Assembly (NCBI GenBank): GCA_029260755.1
Contig: JAJDCQ010000168.1
Coordinates: 1 to 64,000, forward strand
DNA length: 64,000 nt
From: Planctomycetota bacterium
GTDB taxonomy: Bacteria; Planctomycetota; J058; JAJDCQ01
Reading direction: 5' to 3'
Position numbers and translations under genes: made by a program. This document shows, piece by piece, positions 42,725-59,261 of the stretch. Under the pieces are notes generated by a model, which saw only the letters and a program-made list of their open reading frames with translations, did not search any database and was not told where the DNA came from. Within the stretch, counting starts at the first letter, position 1, and each line of letters opens with the position of its first letter.

Positions 42725-45631
42725 TCACGGGATCGCCCACACCCGGACGGTTCCGTCGGAGCCGCCGACGGCGAGCCGCGCGCCATCCTCGGAGAACGCG
42801 AGGGCGCGCACCTCGCCTGCCCCGTGAGGAAGGCGCCACAGGACGACGCCCGTGTCGAGCTCCACGATGTGGGCGCCGGCCGTCGTTCCGACGGCGGCGC
42901 GCCGCCCGTCGGGGTGGATCGCGACCGCGTCCGCGTGGAGGTTCTTCTCGAGGAGGGCGTGCCAGAGCGGCGGCGCGTCGAGGCGGCTCCTTGGCCAGGT
43001 GAAGAGGTTGTCCTGGTTGTCGCCGGCGACGACGAGGTCGGGGCCGATCGCGATCGAGCGCCAGGAGACCTCGGGGCGCTCGTGCCGGGGCGGCCGCAGG
43101 ACGGCGGCGACGCCGCCGGTCCGGGCGTCGATGATGTGCATCTCGGAGGTCCGCGAGCAGGCGAAGAGCTCGCCGTCCGCCGACCAGCCGCCGTGGGTCC
43201 GGTTGGATCCTTCGCGCGGCAAGAGCGGCCGGCTCTCGCGGGTCTCGACGTCCGTGATGACGACCTCGCCGCCGTTGCTCGCGATGGCGATGCGCTCGCC
43301 GGTGGGGGACGGCGACGCCCAGTGGAGCGAGCGCGTCCGGAGGACCGGGTCGTCCCGCGGGCTCCCCCGGAGGTCGACGACCCCGATCCGGCCCACGTCG
43401 ACGAGGACCGTCGCCCACCGGCCGCCGGGCGCGATGCGAGCGCTGCCGGGCCGGCCCTGACGGGCGGCCGCCGGAGCGTCCGGGCGATCCGGATCCCAGA
43501 CGAACGCGCTCCCGTCGTCGCCGGCCGAGACGACGCTGGCGCCGGCGAACGCGACCGAGGTGACGGCATCCGCGTGGCCGCTCCGTGAGATCGTCGGCTC
43601 GCCGGTCCTCGCATCGAGCACTTGGACGAGGCCGCCGGCGTGGCCGACGACGACCTGGGAGCCGTCGGGGGTGAACGCGAGCGCGGACGCTGCGCCGGCC
43701 CCCGTCATCGGCGCGATGGCCCGTCGCGCGCCGGTGAAGACGTCGAGCACTCCGACCCCGTGCTGCGGCCAGGCGAGCGCGATGGTGCGTCGATCGGGGG
43801 CGACCGCGAAGCGGCCGGCCCGCTCCGGAGCGGAGGCGACCTCGACGACCCGACCGTCGAGACGAACGACGTGGAAGCCCTCGCCCGTCGCGACGACCGC
43901 ATCACCCTCCTCGTCCGTGACGAACGCGAGGAAGCGGAAGAACGTGCCGGATGGGAGCGGGAGGGTTCGCTCGGGCGTCAGGTCGTCGGCGTCGAGCACC
44001 TCGATCCGGAAGGCGTCTCGGCCCTCGCGGATGATCACGGCGACGCGGGCCAGGTCCGGGGAGACGGCCAGACCGAGGATCGTGCCGAGCGGTGCGGACC
44101 GGAGCCGCTCCGCGCCCGACTCCGGATCGAGGCGAGCGACCGCGTGATCGAACGCGACGAACAGCTCATCACCCGCGTAGACCCCGCGATCCGGCGCCCG
44201 CTGCGGGACCACGGTCGGCCCGTCGTCCCCGGGCTTCCAGCGGACGAGGGCGCGCTTCATCACCGCGCGGATCGCCCCGTCGGGCTCGAACGCGATGGCG
44301 CGGGGCGAGCTGACGATCGGGTCCACCAGCTCATCGACGAGGGTTCCATCGAGCTCGAAGACGCGGACCGACGAAGCGCCGGTGACGGCGACCCTGCGGC
44401 CGTCGGGCGAGACGTCGAGGTGGTGGACGTGGCCTCCGAGCAGGAACCGCTCGTCGCCGAGGACGGCGATCAGGCGCGGCTCGGTCAGGTCGCCCTCGTC
44501 CTCGGAGGTGGGCGGGAGGTCGGGCTCGACCGCGCCGGCCGTCGCGCTCGGCGTCGCCGCGCCGGTCTCCGCCGTCGATTTCGCCGTCGATGCCGCCGAG
44601 ATCGCCGCCGGGGCGCCGTCCGTCGAGGTGGTCTTGCCGGAGCCCGGGTCGGGGCGCGTCGCGGCGACGGCCGCCGCGACGACGACGAGGGCGACCACGG
44701 CGCCGACCGCGAGCAGCCCGCGCCCGAGCCCCGGGCGCGCCTCCGGCGCCTCGCCGTCGAGGAACCGGCGCAGCTCGCGGGCGACCTCGGCCGCCGAGTC
44801 GGGGCGGTCGGACGGCTCCAGGGCGAGGCACCGGACGACGAGCGCGGCGAACGCCTCGGGGATCGCGGGGTCGCGCTCTCGCGGCGGGACGAGGGCGCCG
44901 CGTCCGACCTGGAGGATCACCTGCGGGACGGTCTCGCCCTCGAAGGGAGGGTGCCCCGTCAGGAGGAAGTAGAGGACGGCGCCGAGCCCGTAGACATCCG
45001 AGCGGGGTCCGATCGCGTCGCGGCGGCCGAAGAGCTGCTCGGGGGCGGCGTAGGCCGGCGTGCCGAGCGCCTGCCCCGTCTCGGTGAGCCCCTGGGCGGC
45101 GCTCGCCGGGTCGCTCGCGATGCCGAAGTCGGTGAGGCGCGGGGCGCCGTCGGATCCGACGATCACGTTCTGCGGCTTCACGTCGCGATGCACGACCCCG
45201 TGGACGTGGGCGTGCTCGAGGGCGTCGGCGATCGCGGCGCCCAGCCGTGCGGCCTCCTCGGGGGGAAGCCCGCCCGGCCCGACGATCCGTTCGAGCGAGC
45301 GCCCCTCGACGAGGTCCATCGCGATGTAGAGGCGACCGGCGTCGGTGCCCACGTCGATCACGCCGACGATGCCCGGGTGACGGAGGCGTCCGGCGAGCCG
45401 CGCCTCGCGAACGAAGCGGTCGACGCTCGCGCTCCCGCCGGGACGCTCGAGGATCGTCTTGAGGGCGATCGACCGCTCGAGGGAAGGGTCGTGGGCGCGG
45501 TAGACGACGCCCATCCCGCCGCGGCCGAGCTCCTCGAGGAGCACGAAGCGGCCGAGGCGTCGGGTCGGATCGCCCGCCGGACCCGGCGGGGTGATGCCTG
45601 GCGTGATCGGGTTCGGATCGGTCGGGTTCAT
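42725..45631 (-). CDS. Ser/Thr protein kinase with WD40-type propeller
   Basis: 968 aa. The kinase domain spans about 27-290: GRGGMGVVYRA, IALKTI, HRDVKPQN, DFGIASDP, GTPAYAAPEQ. A membrane helix (GLLAVGAVVALVVVAAAVAA) at about 303-322 is followed by a Thr/Ala/Ser linker. From about 375 to the end are repeated WD40-like blades (VHHLDVSPDGRRVAVTGASSVRVFEL, ALAFTPDGSQVVVGHAGGLVQVLDA, SVAFAGASVVSAGDDGSAFVWDPD, ALAFSEDGARLAVGGSDGTVRVW). The number of blades suggests two propellers. With the helix, the propeller is probably extracytoplasmic and acts as sensor or scaffold. Converges with the 42201 lipoprotein; diverges from the hydrolase at 45694. Confidence 0.92.
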   Translation of the reverse strand: MNPTDPNPITPGITPPGPAGDPTRRLGRFVLLEELGRGGMGVVYRAHDPSLERSIALKTILERPGGSASVDRFVREARLAGRLRHPGIVGVIDVGTDAGRLYIAMDLVEGRSLERIVGPGGLPPEEAARLGAAIADALEHAHVHGVVHRDVKPQNVIVGSDGAPRLTDFGIASDPASAAQGLTETGQALGTPAYAAPEQLFGRRDAIGPRSDVYGLGAVLYFLLTGHPPFEGETVPQVILQVGRGALVPPRERDPAIPEAFAALVVRCLALEPSDRPDSAAEVARELRRFLDGEAPEARPGLGRGLLAVGAVVALVVVAAAVAATRPDPGSGKTTSTDGAPAAISAASTAKSTAETGAATPSATAGAVEPDLPPTSEDEGDLTEPRLIAVLGDERFLLGGHVHHLDVSPDGRRVAVTGASSVRVFELDGTLVDELVDPIVSSPRAIAFEPDGAIRAVMKRALVRWKPGDDGPTVVPQRAPDRGVYAGDELFVAFDHAVARLDPESGAERLRSAPLGTILGLAVSPDLARVAVIIREGRDAFRIEVLDADDLTPERTLPLPSGTFFRFLAFVTDEEGDAVVATGEGFHVVRLDGRVVEVASAPERAGRFAVAPDRRTIALAWPQHGVGVLDVFTGARRAIAPMTGAGAASALAFTPDGSQVVVGHAGGLVQVLDARTGEPTISRSGHADAVTSVAFAGASVVSAGDDGSAFVWDPDRPDAPAAARQGRPGSARIAPGGRWATVLVDVGRIGVVDLRGSPRDDPVLRTRSLHWASPSPTGERIAIASNGGEVVITDVETRESRPLLPREGSNRTHGGWSADGELFACSRTSEMHIIDARTGGVAAVLRPPRHERPEVSWRSIAIGPDLVVAGDNQDNLFTWPRSRLDAPPLWHALLEKNLHADAVAIHPDGRRAAVGTTAGAHIVELDTGVVLWRLPHGAGEVRALAFSEDGARLAVGGSDGTVRVWAIP

Positions 45632-45693
45632 GTCCGCTCGCGCTCATCATAGGTGGTCGTCTCGCCGCCTCGCCAACGTGGTATGCTCCCGGA

Positions 45694-46875
45694 GTGACCG
45701 CCGAGTCGACGAGCGCTTCGGAAGCCCCGACGACGCCGCCCGAGCTCGTGCGGCCCGCGCCGTCCGAGCGGTCTCACCTCGCGGCCTGGGTCGGTCGGTT
45801 CGGTCTCTGGTTCGGCAGCGCCGCGGGCGCGCCGCTCCTCGGCCTGACCCTGCTCGCGGCGTGGGTCCGATCGGGTCACTTCGTCGTCCTCGGGCTCGGC
45901 GCGCTCCTGCTCTGCGTCGCGGTCGCGCTCGGGACGTGGTCGCCGCGCCGCGCCGGGCGGGTCGCCGCCGTGCTCGCCGTCGTGGCGCTCGCGCCGACGT
46001 TGCCGATCCTGCTGCCGATTCCGAGGGCGCGGAACGGGGACGCGCTCGTGCGGAGCGCGAGCGTCTTCGGCGGCGACGGCGGGACGCCGTGGTTCGCCGG
46101 CTTCCCGGAGCGGGAGCTCGTCCGCACCGGAGAGCGCCTCGGCTGGGGTCCGGCCGAGCGCGCGACCCTGGCCCGCGAGGGCGGGATCGCCTCGACCTAC
46201 GAGGCGTTCGAGGGGAGCGGCCTCTTCGAGCGGAGCGAGTCGGTCGTCCTCGACTCGTGGGTCTTCGACCGCGGGCACTACTTCGTCGCCGTCCCGCCCG
46301 ATCTGGCGCCGGACGAGCGCGCGCCGCTGATCGTCTTCCTCCACGGCAACGGCGGCAACTTCCGCGCGTTGCCCGGGTGGCTCGCGCGCGACGCGGAGGC
46401 GCGCGGGATCGCAACCGTCTACCCGACGTGGGGCTTCGGGAGCTGGCTCTCGGACGAGGCCGTCGCCCGCGTCCTCGCGGTGATCGACGACGCCGCGCGG
46501 CGGTCCCCGGTCGATCCGGATCGAGTCGTGCTCGTCGGCCTCTCCGCCGGCGGGATCGGCGCGGTCCACGTCGCGCAGCGCCACCCCGAGCGCTTTCGCG
46601 GCGTCGTCACGATCTCCGGCGCGCCGTTCGGTCCGTTCGGCGAGGTCATCCCCGAGGCGGCGGCTCGACTCCCGTTCCTCGCGTTCCACGGCAAGCGCGA
46701 CGGGCACGTCCGCGTTTCGTCGACGCGCGAGCTGGCCGAGAAGCTCGAGGCGGCCGGCGGGGAGATCGACTACCGCGAGTTCCCCGACGAGGACCACACG
46801 CTCATGAAGGTCCGCCGCGCCGAGATCGTCGCGGCGATCCTCGACTGGGCCGTGCCCCGGTTCGGGGCGCGCTGA
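45694..46875 (+). CDS. membrane-associated alpha/beta hydrolase
   Basis: 393 aa, GTG start. A TATGCT box ends six bases upstream, so the transcript may be leaderless. Three hydrophobic segments lie in the first 125 residues. The hydrolase domain begins near 185: PLIVFLHGNGGNF (oxyanion region), nucleophile elbow VLVGLSAGGIGA (Ser), acid in FHGKRDGHV and His in DEDHTLM. The arrangement resembles poly(3-hydroxybutyrate) depolymerase-like and feruloyl-esterase-like exported esterases. The serine, aspartate and histidine are all in expected order. The catalytic domain is probably outside the inner membrane; the substrate is unknown. Confidence 0.83.
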   Translation: MTAESTSASEAPTTPPELVRPAPSERSHLAAWVGRFGLWFGSAAGAPLLGLTLLAAWVRSGHFVVLGLGALLLCVAVALGTWSPRRAGRVAAVLAVVALAPTLPILLPIPRARNGDALVRSASVFGGDGGTPWFAGFPERELVRTGERLGWGPAERATLAREGGIASTYEAFEGSGLFERSESVVLDSWVFDRGHYFVAVPPDLAPDERAPLIVFLHGNGGNFRALPGWLARDAEARGIATVYPTWGFGSWLSDEAVARVLAVIDDAARRSPVDPDRVVLVGLSAGGIGAVHVAQRHPERFRGVVTISGAPFGPFGEVIPEAAARLPFLAFHGKRDGHVRVSSTRELAEKLEAAGGEIDYREFPDEDHTLMKVRRAEIVAAILDWAVPRFGAR

Positions 46876-46932
46876 GCTCGTCCGCACTATTCCCGCGGCG
46901 GCGCGGCATTCCATCCGGCGAGGAGGCTGCCC

Positions 46933-47082
46933 GTGTCCGAGCCGATCCAGATCACCGAGGCGTCCGTGCGGTCGCTCGTCCGCGAGGTCGCGCTTCGATC
47001 GCTCCCCGTCCTCGTCGTCTTCGCCGGCGGGCGCGAGATCCGACCGCGCGACGGCAGAGTCGAGGTCCGGCGCGTCGCCTAG
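46933..47082 (+). CDS. small hypothetical protein, 49 aa
   Basis: A GTG at 46933 preceded by a very good GAGGAGG site (46920-46926) opens a frame of 49 codons ending in TAG at 47080. The product begins SEPIQITEASVRSLVREVAL and contains a hydrophobic strand LPVLVVFAG. Base composition follows the local coding pattern. Its stop codon coincides with the edge of the structured element that follows, so the reading frame may have been shortened by that insertion. No family recognised. Confidence 0.5.
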   Translation: MSEPIQITEASVRSLVREVALRSLPVLVVFAGGREIRPRDGRVEVRRVA

Positions 47083-47263
47083 GAGGCTGTTGCAGAATGA
47101 CGCGAGCGGCTCGTCGAGACAGCGTCGCGCAGGCCGAGGCGCGCGGCCGAGGGAACCCGTTTGGCGTTCGCGAGGCCGCGGAACGAAGGCCTGCGCGACG
47201 ATGTCCGGCGAGACGCCGCGAGTGAAGCGACGGCGAGGAGCCTGCGACGAGTCGTCGCTTCAC
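47083..47263. repeat. structured element with nested inverted repeats, possible MITE or IS remnant
   Basis: Begins with GAGGCTGTTGCAGAATGACG, which resembles the ends of some insertion sequences. GTCGCGCAGGCC (47124-47135) pairs with GGCCTGCGCGAC (47188-47199). GTGAAGCGACG (47222-47232) pairs with CGTCGCTTCAC (47253-47263). No transposase frame is present and only one IS-like end is seen. It separates the small gene from the decayed kinase remnant. Confidence 0.4.
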
Positions 47264-47275
47264 GCAGCTCTCGGG

Positions 47276-47747
47276 CGTGTAGGGGACGCCCGTCGCCGCC
47301 GTGGTGAGCGTGGCGAGGACGGGGCCGTTCAGGCCGCCGCCGGCGAAGAGGCAGCTGGTCCCGTCGCGGTGACGCGCGAGGAGCCCGGCCGACGCCCGGA
47401 GGAGCGACTTCGCGGGGCCGACGTCGCCGCCGAGGAGGTAGGGCACCGCCGCTCCCGCCTCGGCCAGGGCCTTCCTCCGGGGCTGCTGCGCGTCGTAGAG
47501 CTCGGCGCCCTCCCACGCGAGCTCGGCGCGGGCCACCCTCGGCCTCCCGCCGGAAGCGTGCGGTGACGCGCTCGACGTCGGCTCCCGGCCGCAGCAGAAC
47601 CACCTTGAGGGCGTGGACCGCTCCCGTCTCGCGGTGGCGCGCGCGGTAGACCGCGCCCATGCCGCCGCGTCCGAGCGGCGCCTCGATCACGTAGGGACCG
47701 ACGCGGGCTCCGTGCGCGGGGAGCCGAGAGGAGGAGGAGGCGGTCAC
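47276..47747 (-). pseudogene. remnant of a Ser/Thr kinase gene joined to an unrelated fragment
   Basis: GTG at 47747, five bases after the neighbouring kinase's stop. The first 70 codons give a good kinase N-terminus (VGPYVIEAPLGRGGMGAVYRARHRETGAVHALKVVLLRPGADVERVTARFRREAE), very close to the matching part of the adjacent intact kinase. After about 47540 the frame breaks and no catalytic loop follows. In another frame a separate stretch of about 85 residues is readable (ARAELAWEGAELYDAQQPRRKALAEAG ...) that does not belong to a kinase core. This looks like a duplicated kinase gene truncated by deletion and frameshift, with the structured element next to the break. Confidence 0.7.
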
Positions 47748-47751
47748 GACC

Positions 47752-54852
<7,101 letters not shown>

Positions 54853-54952
54853 CGGCGCCTCCGGTTCGCGTGAGCTCGGTCGGCGAATCCTACGGACGCG
54901 GCGCGCGAAGGGTCAAGCGACGCGGAACGCGATTCCACGGGTCGACGATGAG

Positions 54953-56404
54953 CTACGAGCGCGCTCGGCGCGCCGCGACGCGCGCGCGGGCCGGGTCGGG
55001 CTCGGGCCCGGTCGCCCACGCGATCAGCTCACCCGCGATCGCGCTCCGGATCGGCTCGCGCGCGCCGACCCGCCGCGCGATCCGATCGATCCGCGCGAGC
55101 TCCTCGGCGATCGGGCGATCCCGCGGGTCGCGGGTGAGGCTCCATCCGACGCGGGCGAGCTCACCCGCGGCGCGCGCGCGCCGGTCGATGTCGGCGGGGG
55201 TCGCGGGCTCGGAGACCGGAGGGAGCTCGGCGTCGACGTCGGCGGCGAGGACCCACCGATCGAGCGCGTCGAGGGTGCCGCGCACGGGATCGGCGCGGGC
55301 GGGCTCGTCCGGCGACCGCTCCGCGCGCGCGGCGTCCCAGTAGGAGACGAGCGCGTGGGCGGCGGCGCTCGCGGCGCGGACACCCGCGGCGCGGCCCCAC
55401 GTCGGGAGCCCGGCGACGAGGTCGCGGAGGTGCCCGGCCGGGCGCGGCGGATCGTCGCGCAGGGCGGCGGCCGAGGCCGGGTCACCGAGGAACGCGGCGA
55501 GCTCGACGAGGACCGGGTCGAGGACGCCGGCATCGAGCCGGAGGCGAAGGAGGCGGCGCCCGGTCTCGACGCCCGGCGACGACGCGGTGGCCTCGGCGGC
55601 CGCATCGATCGCCGCCCGCGCCGCCTCGCCCGGCGCGCGGGGAACGAACCGCCGGACGTGGCGGCGGGTTCGCGGCCGGCGCGCGAGGTGGTCGTGGGCG
55701 GACAGCGGCCCGGCCGTCTCGAGGACCCAGGCGAGCAGCTCCTCCCGGATCGCGGCGATGACCGGCTCCGCGACCGCGTCGAGGTCGACGGCGTCGACGA
55801 AGATCGCGGTGAACGAGTCCTCGTTCCCGTGGGCGGCGGCGTGGTGGAACGCGGCCGCGGAGACGATCGCCGTCACGCCGGGCTCGTTCGGCCGCTTCCC
55901 CCACTCGGAGTGACTCGCCGCGAGGGCGGCGTCGCGGGCGCACTCGGCCGCGATCGACGGGATCTGCGAGGAGACCCGGTCGAAGTGGGTCGCCGCGCCG
56001 CGGGCGACCCACCGTCGCGCCTCGGTCGGCTGGTCGACGAAGGCGCGGGCGGCCTCGATCGCCGCCCGGACGCTCGCCGGCGACCGCGCGCCGAGGATCG
56101 TCTCCGCGGCGGCGACGCTCGCGCGCGCGAGCACGTCGGGGCCCCAGTGCTCGAGCGCCGCGGCCCACGCCCGGAGCTCGCCCGGCTCCCGCACCGGCGC
56201 CCGGTCGTCGAGCGCCGCCGTCGCCGCCGGATCGCCGAGGTGGGCCGCGAGCCGGAGGTTCTCCCGACCGAGGTCGCCCGTCCGCACCCGCTCGAGGAGC
56301 CACGCGGCGCCGTCCTCGGGCGCGCCCGTCTCGCGAGCGCGTCGAGCGAGGTCGCGGAGGCGCGCGTCGGGACCGTCGTGCGGCTCTCGGGGCGGTGGGC
56401 TCAC
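54953..56404 (-). CDS. hypothetical helical repeat protein
   Basis: 483 aa. GTG start at 56404 overlaps the stop of the FGE-fold kinase (GTGA). The chain is almost entirely Ala/Arg/Glu-rich helix. Two similar modules are visible: LLERVRTGDLGRENLRLAAHLGDPAATAALDD near residue 35 and LLRLRLDAGVLDPVLVELAAFLGDPASAAALRD near 300. Each is followed by a RAWAAALEHWG / RDLVAGLPTWG segment. This indicates an internal duplication of about 240 residues. The LAAxLGDxAAxxAL unit is common in Myxococcota and Planctomycetota proteins of unknown function. No signal or membrane segment, so cytosolic. Coupling to a kinase suggests a partner or substrate, without direct evidence. Confidence 0.75.
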   Translation of the reverse strand: MSPPPREPHDGPDARLRDLARRARETGAPEDGAAWLLERVRTGDLGRENLRLAAHLGDPAATAALDDRAPVREPGELRAWAAALEHWGPDVLARASVAAAETILGARSPASVRAAIEAARAFVDQPTEARRWVARGAATHFDRVSSQIPSIAAECARDAALAASHSEWGKRPNEPGVTAIVSAAAFHHAAAHGNEDSFTAIFVDAVDLDAVAEPVIAAIREELLAWVLETAGPLSAHDHLARRPRTRRHVRRFVPRAPGEAARAAIDAAAEATASSPGVETGRRLLRLRLDAGVLDPVLVELAAFLGDPASAAALRDDPPRPAGHLRDLVAGLPTWGRAAGVRAASAAAHALVSYWDAARAERSPDEPARADPVRGTLDALDRWVLAADVDAELPPVSEPATPADIDRRARAAGELARVGWSLTRDPRDRPIAEELARIDRIARRVGAREPIRSAIAGELIAWATGPEPDPARARVAARRARS

Positions 56405-59055
56405 TTCGGGAGATCGGCGGCGCAGCGGAATCCGAGGAACGGCTCACGAGCGGTCTTGAAGAAGGCCGCTCGGGCAGCGGTATGAGCTCGCACCGCATGC
56501 GTGGGATCGAAGGCCCAAGCGCTGCCCTTGGCGACGTTTCTGCGCTGCTCGATGCTCCCGTCGGAGCGGCCCGTTCGCGCCGCGGTGCTCGTCCACTCCA
56601 TGACGTTTCCTGCGGCATCTCTCATGCCGAACGGGCTCTCATCTCGGGGGTGGCTCCCGACGACGGCGCAGCCTTGCTTCGGCGCGAACTCGTGAAGGAA
56701 GCTCGGGTCGACTCGGTTGCCCCACGGGAAGCTCCGGCCGTCGACGCCTCGGGCAGCCTTCTCCCACTCGTGGGCGGTCGGGAGGCGCTTGCCCACCCAG
56801 CGCGCGTACGCCTCGGCCTCGAAGAGGCTGACGCCGACGATCGGGAGACTCGGCTCGCCAGGCGTCGCCTCGACCTCGTGCGGCGCCTTCGGCTGTTCGA
56901 GGGCGCCTCGCGTCCGGAATCGCCAGCCTTCGTCCGTCCAGAGCGAGCGATCTCGGTAGCCGCCGACCTCGACGAACCTGGCGAACTCCCCTCGAGTGAC
57001 CTCGTCCACGTCGATCAAGAACGCCGGAAGCTCGATGGCCCGAGGCATCCTGGACTCGGAGTTCCAGGCGTCACCGCCAGTCACGAATGGCCCGCCGACG
57101 ACGAGAGTCATGCCTTCGCGGCCGCCGGTCACCGGGACGAGCGGCGGGATCGTGATCCGGTGCCGCTTCGTGCCGGACGGGATCGAGAATCCGGCGCGGG
57201 CCGGAACGAATCCGGGGCGACGCACCTCGATGACGCCGCGAGGTGGGAGCTCGACCGGCTCGGAAGGGTCGATGAGCGCTCCCTCCGAGGCCAGGTGGAC
57301 CCGCCCCTCGTCATCGGGCTCGAAGACGACGACGCGTGCCTCGGCCGCGTCGTCTGCGTTGGCGAGCGCGATCGTGACGTGGGTGCCGCGGTCCTCGAGC
57401 TCTCCGACGAGCGTCTCCGCCCTCCGGTCGGAGGGGTCGAGGCGCGTGATCGTCGCGAGGATCGCCCGGATCGAGTCCGCGCGCTCGTCGAGCTCTCGCT
57501 CGGTTTGCGATGGATCCAATCGTGGATCGCGCTCTCGGCGGGCGAGCTCGTCGAGGAGAACGCGATGCTTCGAGAGGCCGCGCTCGACATCGGACCAGAG
57601 CCCTTCGCGAACTGCGGAGCGCACGCGCTCGTGTTCGTCGAGCGACGCGTCGATGGCGGCCGCGAGCCCGGCCGCGTCGCGCGGGAGCGACCACCCTTTC
57701 CTGTGGAGAGCAGTCTCGAGCTCCGCCGGCGTCTTGCACCGTGCCAGGATGGCCCTTCCCCGTCGCGTCACCGAGCCACCGTCGAGGGAGAGCAGGACCG
57801 AGTCGATGAGCCGGACCATCGCCTCATCTATGGCGAGACGAGCGGCGAAGAGGTCGTCGGGCGGCGTTTCGGCGCCCGGCTCGATGAGGTGAGCGGCGCG
57901 CTCGAGTGACCCCTCAATCGCCTCGCGTCGCGCGCTCTGGATCGACGCGCTTCTCCCCCACGAGATCGCTGCGATGACGATCCCGCCGATGACCGCGACG
58001 GCCGCGGCGAGGGCGAGGGCTGGCACCCGATCACGGGCCCACCGATGCGTCCGCTGCAGAGGTCCTGGGCGCCGTGCTTGGATCGGCCGTCGCCCGAGCC
58101 ATCGTTCGAGGTCCTCGGCGACCTCGGAGGCGCTCTGGTAGCGCTCGTCCGGTCGCTTTTCGAGGCATCGGAGTGCGATCGTTCCGAGCTCGCGCGGGAC
58201 ACGCGGGTTGCTGACGCACGGGTCGTTCGCGGGCATCACGAGCACCTTCCGAACAACCTCGACGATGCTCGCGCCCGTGAACGGGGCCTTCCCGGTCAGC
58301 AGGAAGTAGAGGACGCCGCCGAGGCCGTAGACGTCGGCGCGAGCGTCGAGCTCGTCGGCCGACAGCCCGGCCTGCTCGGGCGCCATGTAGCTCGGCGTAC
58401 CGATGAGCTGGCCCGTCCGGGTGAGCTTGCGGTCGATCTCGTGCGTCTTCGCGAGGCCGAAGTCGAGGAGGCGCGGGGCTGCGTTGGCGTCGATCATCAC
58501 GTTCGACGGCTTGAGGTCGCGGTGGACGACGCCGTGCTCGTGGGCGTGATGAACGGCGCGGGCGAGGGCGACGAGGATCTCGGCGGCGCGGCGCGGAGTC
58601 GGGCGCTCGTCGGCGACGAGCTTCTCGAGGTCGCGCCCCACGACCAGCTCCATCACCGCGAAGGGCTGGCCTTCCGCGTCGCCGACGTAGTGGAGGCGGA
58701 CGATTCCGGGATGCTCCAGCGCGGCGATCGCCGTCGTCTCGCGTCGGAGCCGCTCACGATCGCGGTCGGTCGGCAGGAGCCCGACGATCCGTTTCACGGC
58801 GATCGGGCGGTGGAGGTCGAGGTCGAAGCCGCGCTCGACGACGCCCATCCCCCCCCGGCCGAGCTCCTCGAGGAGCACGATGCTCGGGCCGAGCCGTCGG
58901 CGCGGGTCGGCCTTGGCCGCGCGAACCTCGTCGGGGAGCGCCCGGGCCTCCGTCGGAGGCGGTCGGCGGGGTCCCGCGGGAGGGCGGACGCCGGCGTCGG
59001 CTCGGGCGCGCGCGAGCCTGTCCGAGACGTCTCCGGGTTCGTGGCCATCGCTCAT
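56401..59055 (-). CDS. Ser/Thr protein kinase with C-terminal FGE-sulfatase fold
   Basis: 884 aa from the ATG at 59055 with AAGGG about 10 bases upstream. The kinase spans about 50-320: GRGGMGVVERG, IAVKRI, HRDLKPSN, DFGLAKTH, GTPSYMAPEQ. A membrane helix (ALALAAAVAVIGGIVIAAISW) follows near 345-365, then a helical region of about 200 residues. The last 240 residues have the formylglycine-generating-enzyme fold: GMTLVVGGPFVTGG, YARWVGKRLPTAHEWEKAARG, PFGMRDAAGNVMEWT, VAKGSAWAF and LGFRCAADLPK. The paired Cys of catalytic FGE after the GSAW segment are absent, so the domain is probably a ligand-binding module as in other kinase-FGE fusions. Confidence 0.9.
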   Translation of the reverse strand: MSDGHEPGDVSDRLARARADAGVRPPAGPRRPPPTEARALPDEVRAAKADPRRRLGPSIVLLEELGRGGMGVVERGFDLDLHRPIAVKRIVGLLPTDRDRERLRRETTAIAALEHPGIVRLHYVGDAEGQPFAVMELVVGRDLEKLVADERPTPRRAAEILVALARAVHHAHEHGVVHRDLKPSNVMIDANAAPRLLDFGLAKTHEIDRKLTRTGQLIGTPSYMAPEQAGLSADELDARADVYGLGGVLYFLLTGKAPFTGASIVEVVRKVLVMPANDPCVSNPRVPRELGTIALRCLEKRPDERYQSASEVAEDLERWLGRRPIQARRPGPLQRTHRWARDRVPALALAAAVAVIGGIVIAAISWGRSASIQSARREAIEGSLERAAHLIEPGAETPPDDLFAARLAIDEAMVRLIDSVLLSLDGGSVTRRGRAILARCKTPAELETALHRKGWSLPRDAAGLAAAIDASLDEHERVRSAVREGLWSDVERGLSKHRVLLDELARRERDPRLDPSQTERELDERADSIRAILATITRLDPSDRRAETLVGELEDRGTHVTIALANADDAAEARVVVFEPDDEGRVHLASEGALIDPSEPVELPPRGVIEVRRPGFVPARAGFSIPSGTKRHRITIPPLVPVTGGREGMTLVVGGPFVTGGDAWNSESRMPRAIELPAFLIDVDEVTRGEFARFVEVGGYRDRSLWTDEGWRFRTRGALEQPKAPHEVEATPGEPSLPIVGVSLFEAEAYARWVGKRLPTAHEWEKAARGVDGRSFPWGNRVDPSFLHEFAPKQGCAVVGSHPRDESPFGMRDAAGNVMEWTSTAARTGRSDGSIEQRRNVAKGSAWAFDPTHAVRAHTAARAAFFKTAREPFLGFRCAADLPK

Positions 59056-59261
59056 CGATCGTCGACCCTTGGCGAGCGCTCGGAGTGTTGAACCCTCGGG
59101 GCCAGGATACTGGGTCGCCGCGTCGTCGAAAACGTCCCGCACGAGACGTTTCCGGAAGCTGGGTGATCCGGACGCGCCGGGCGGCGACGTCGGCGTCCGG
59201 CGTCGGGCTCCGGGTCCCTTCTTCGCAACGGTTTGCGGATGGTGGTTTGTCGTTGCGCTTC

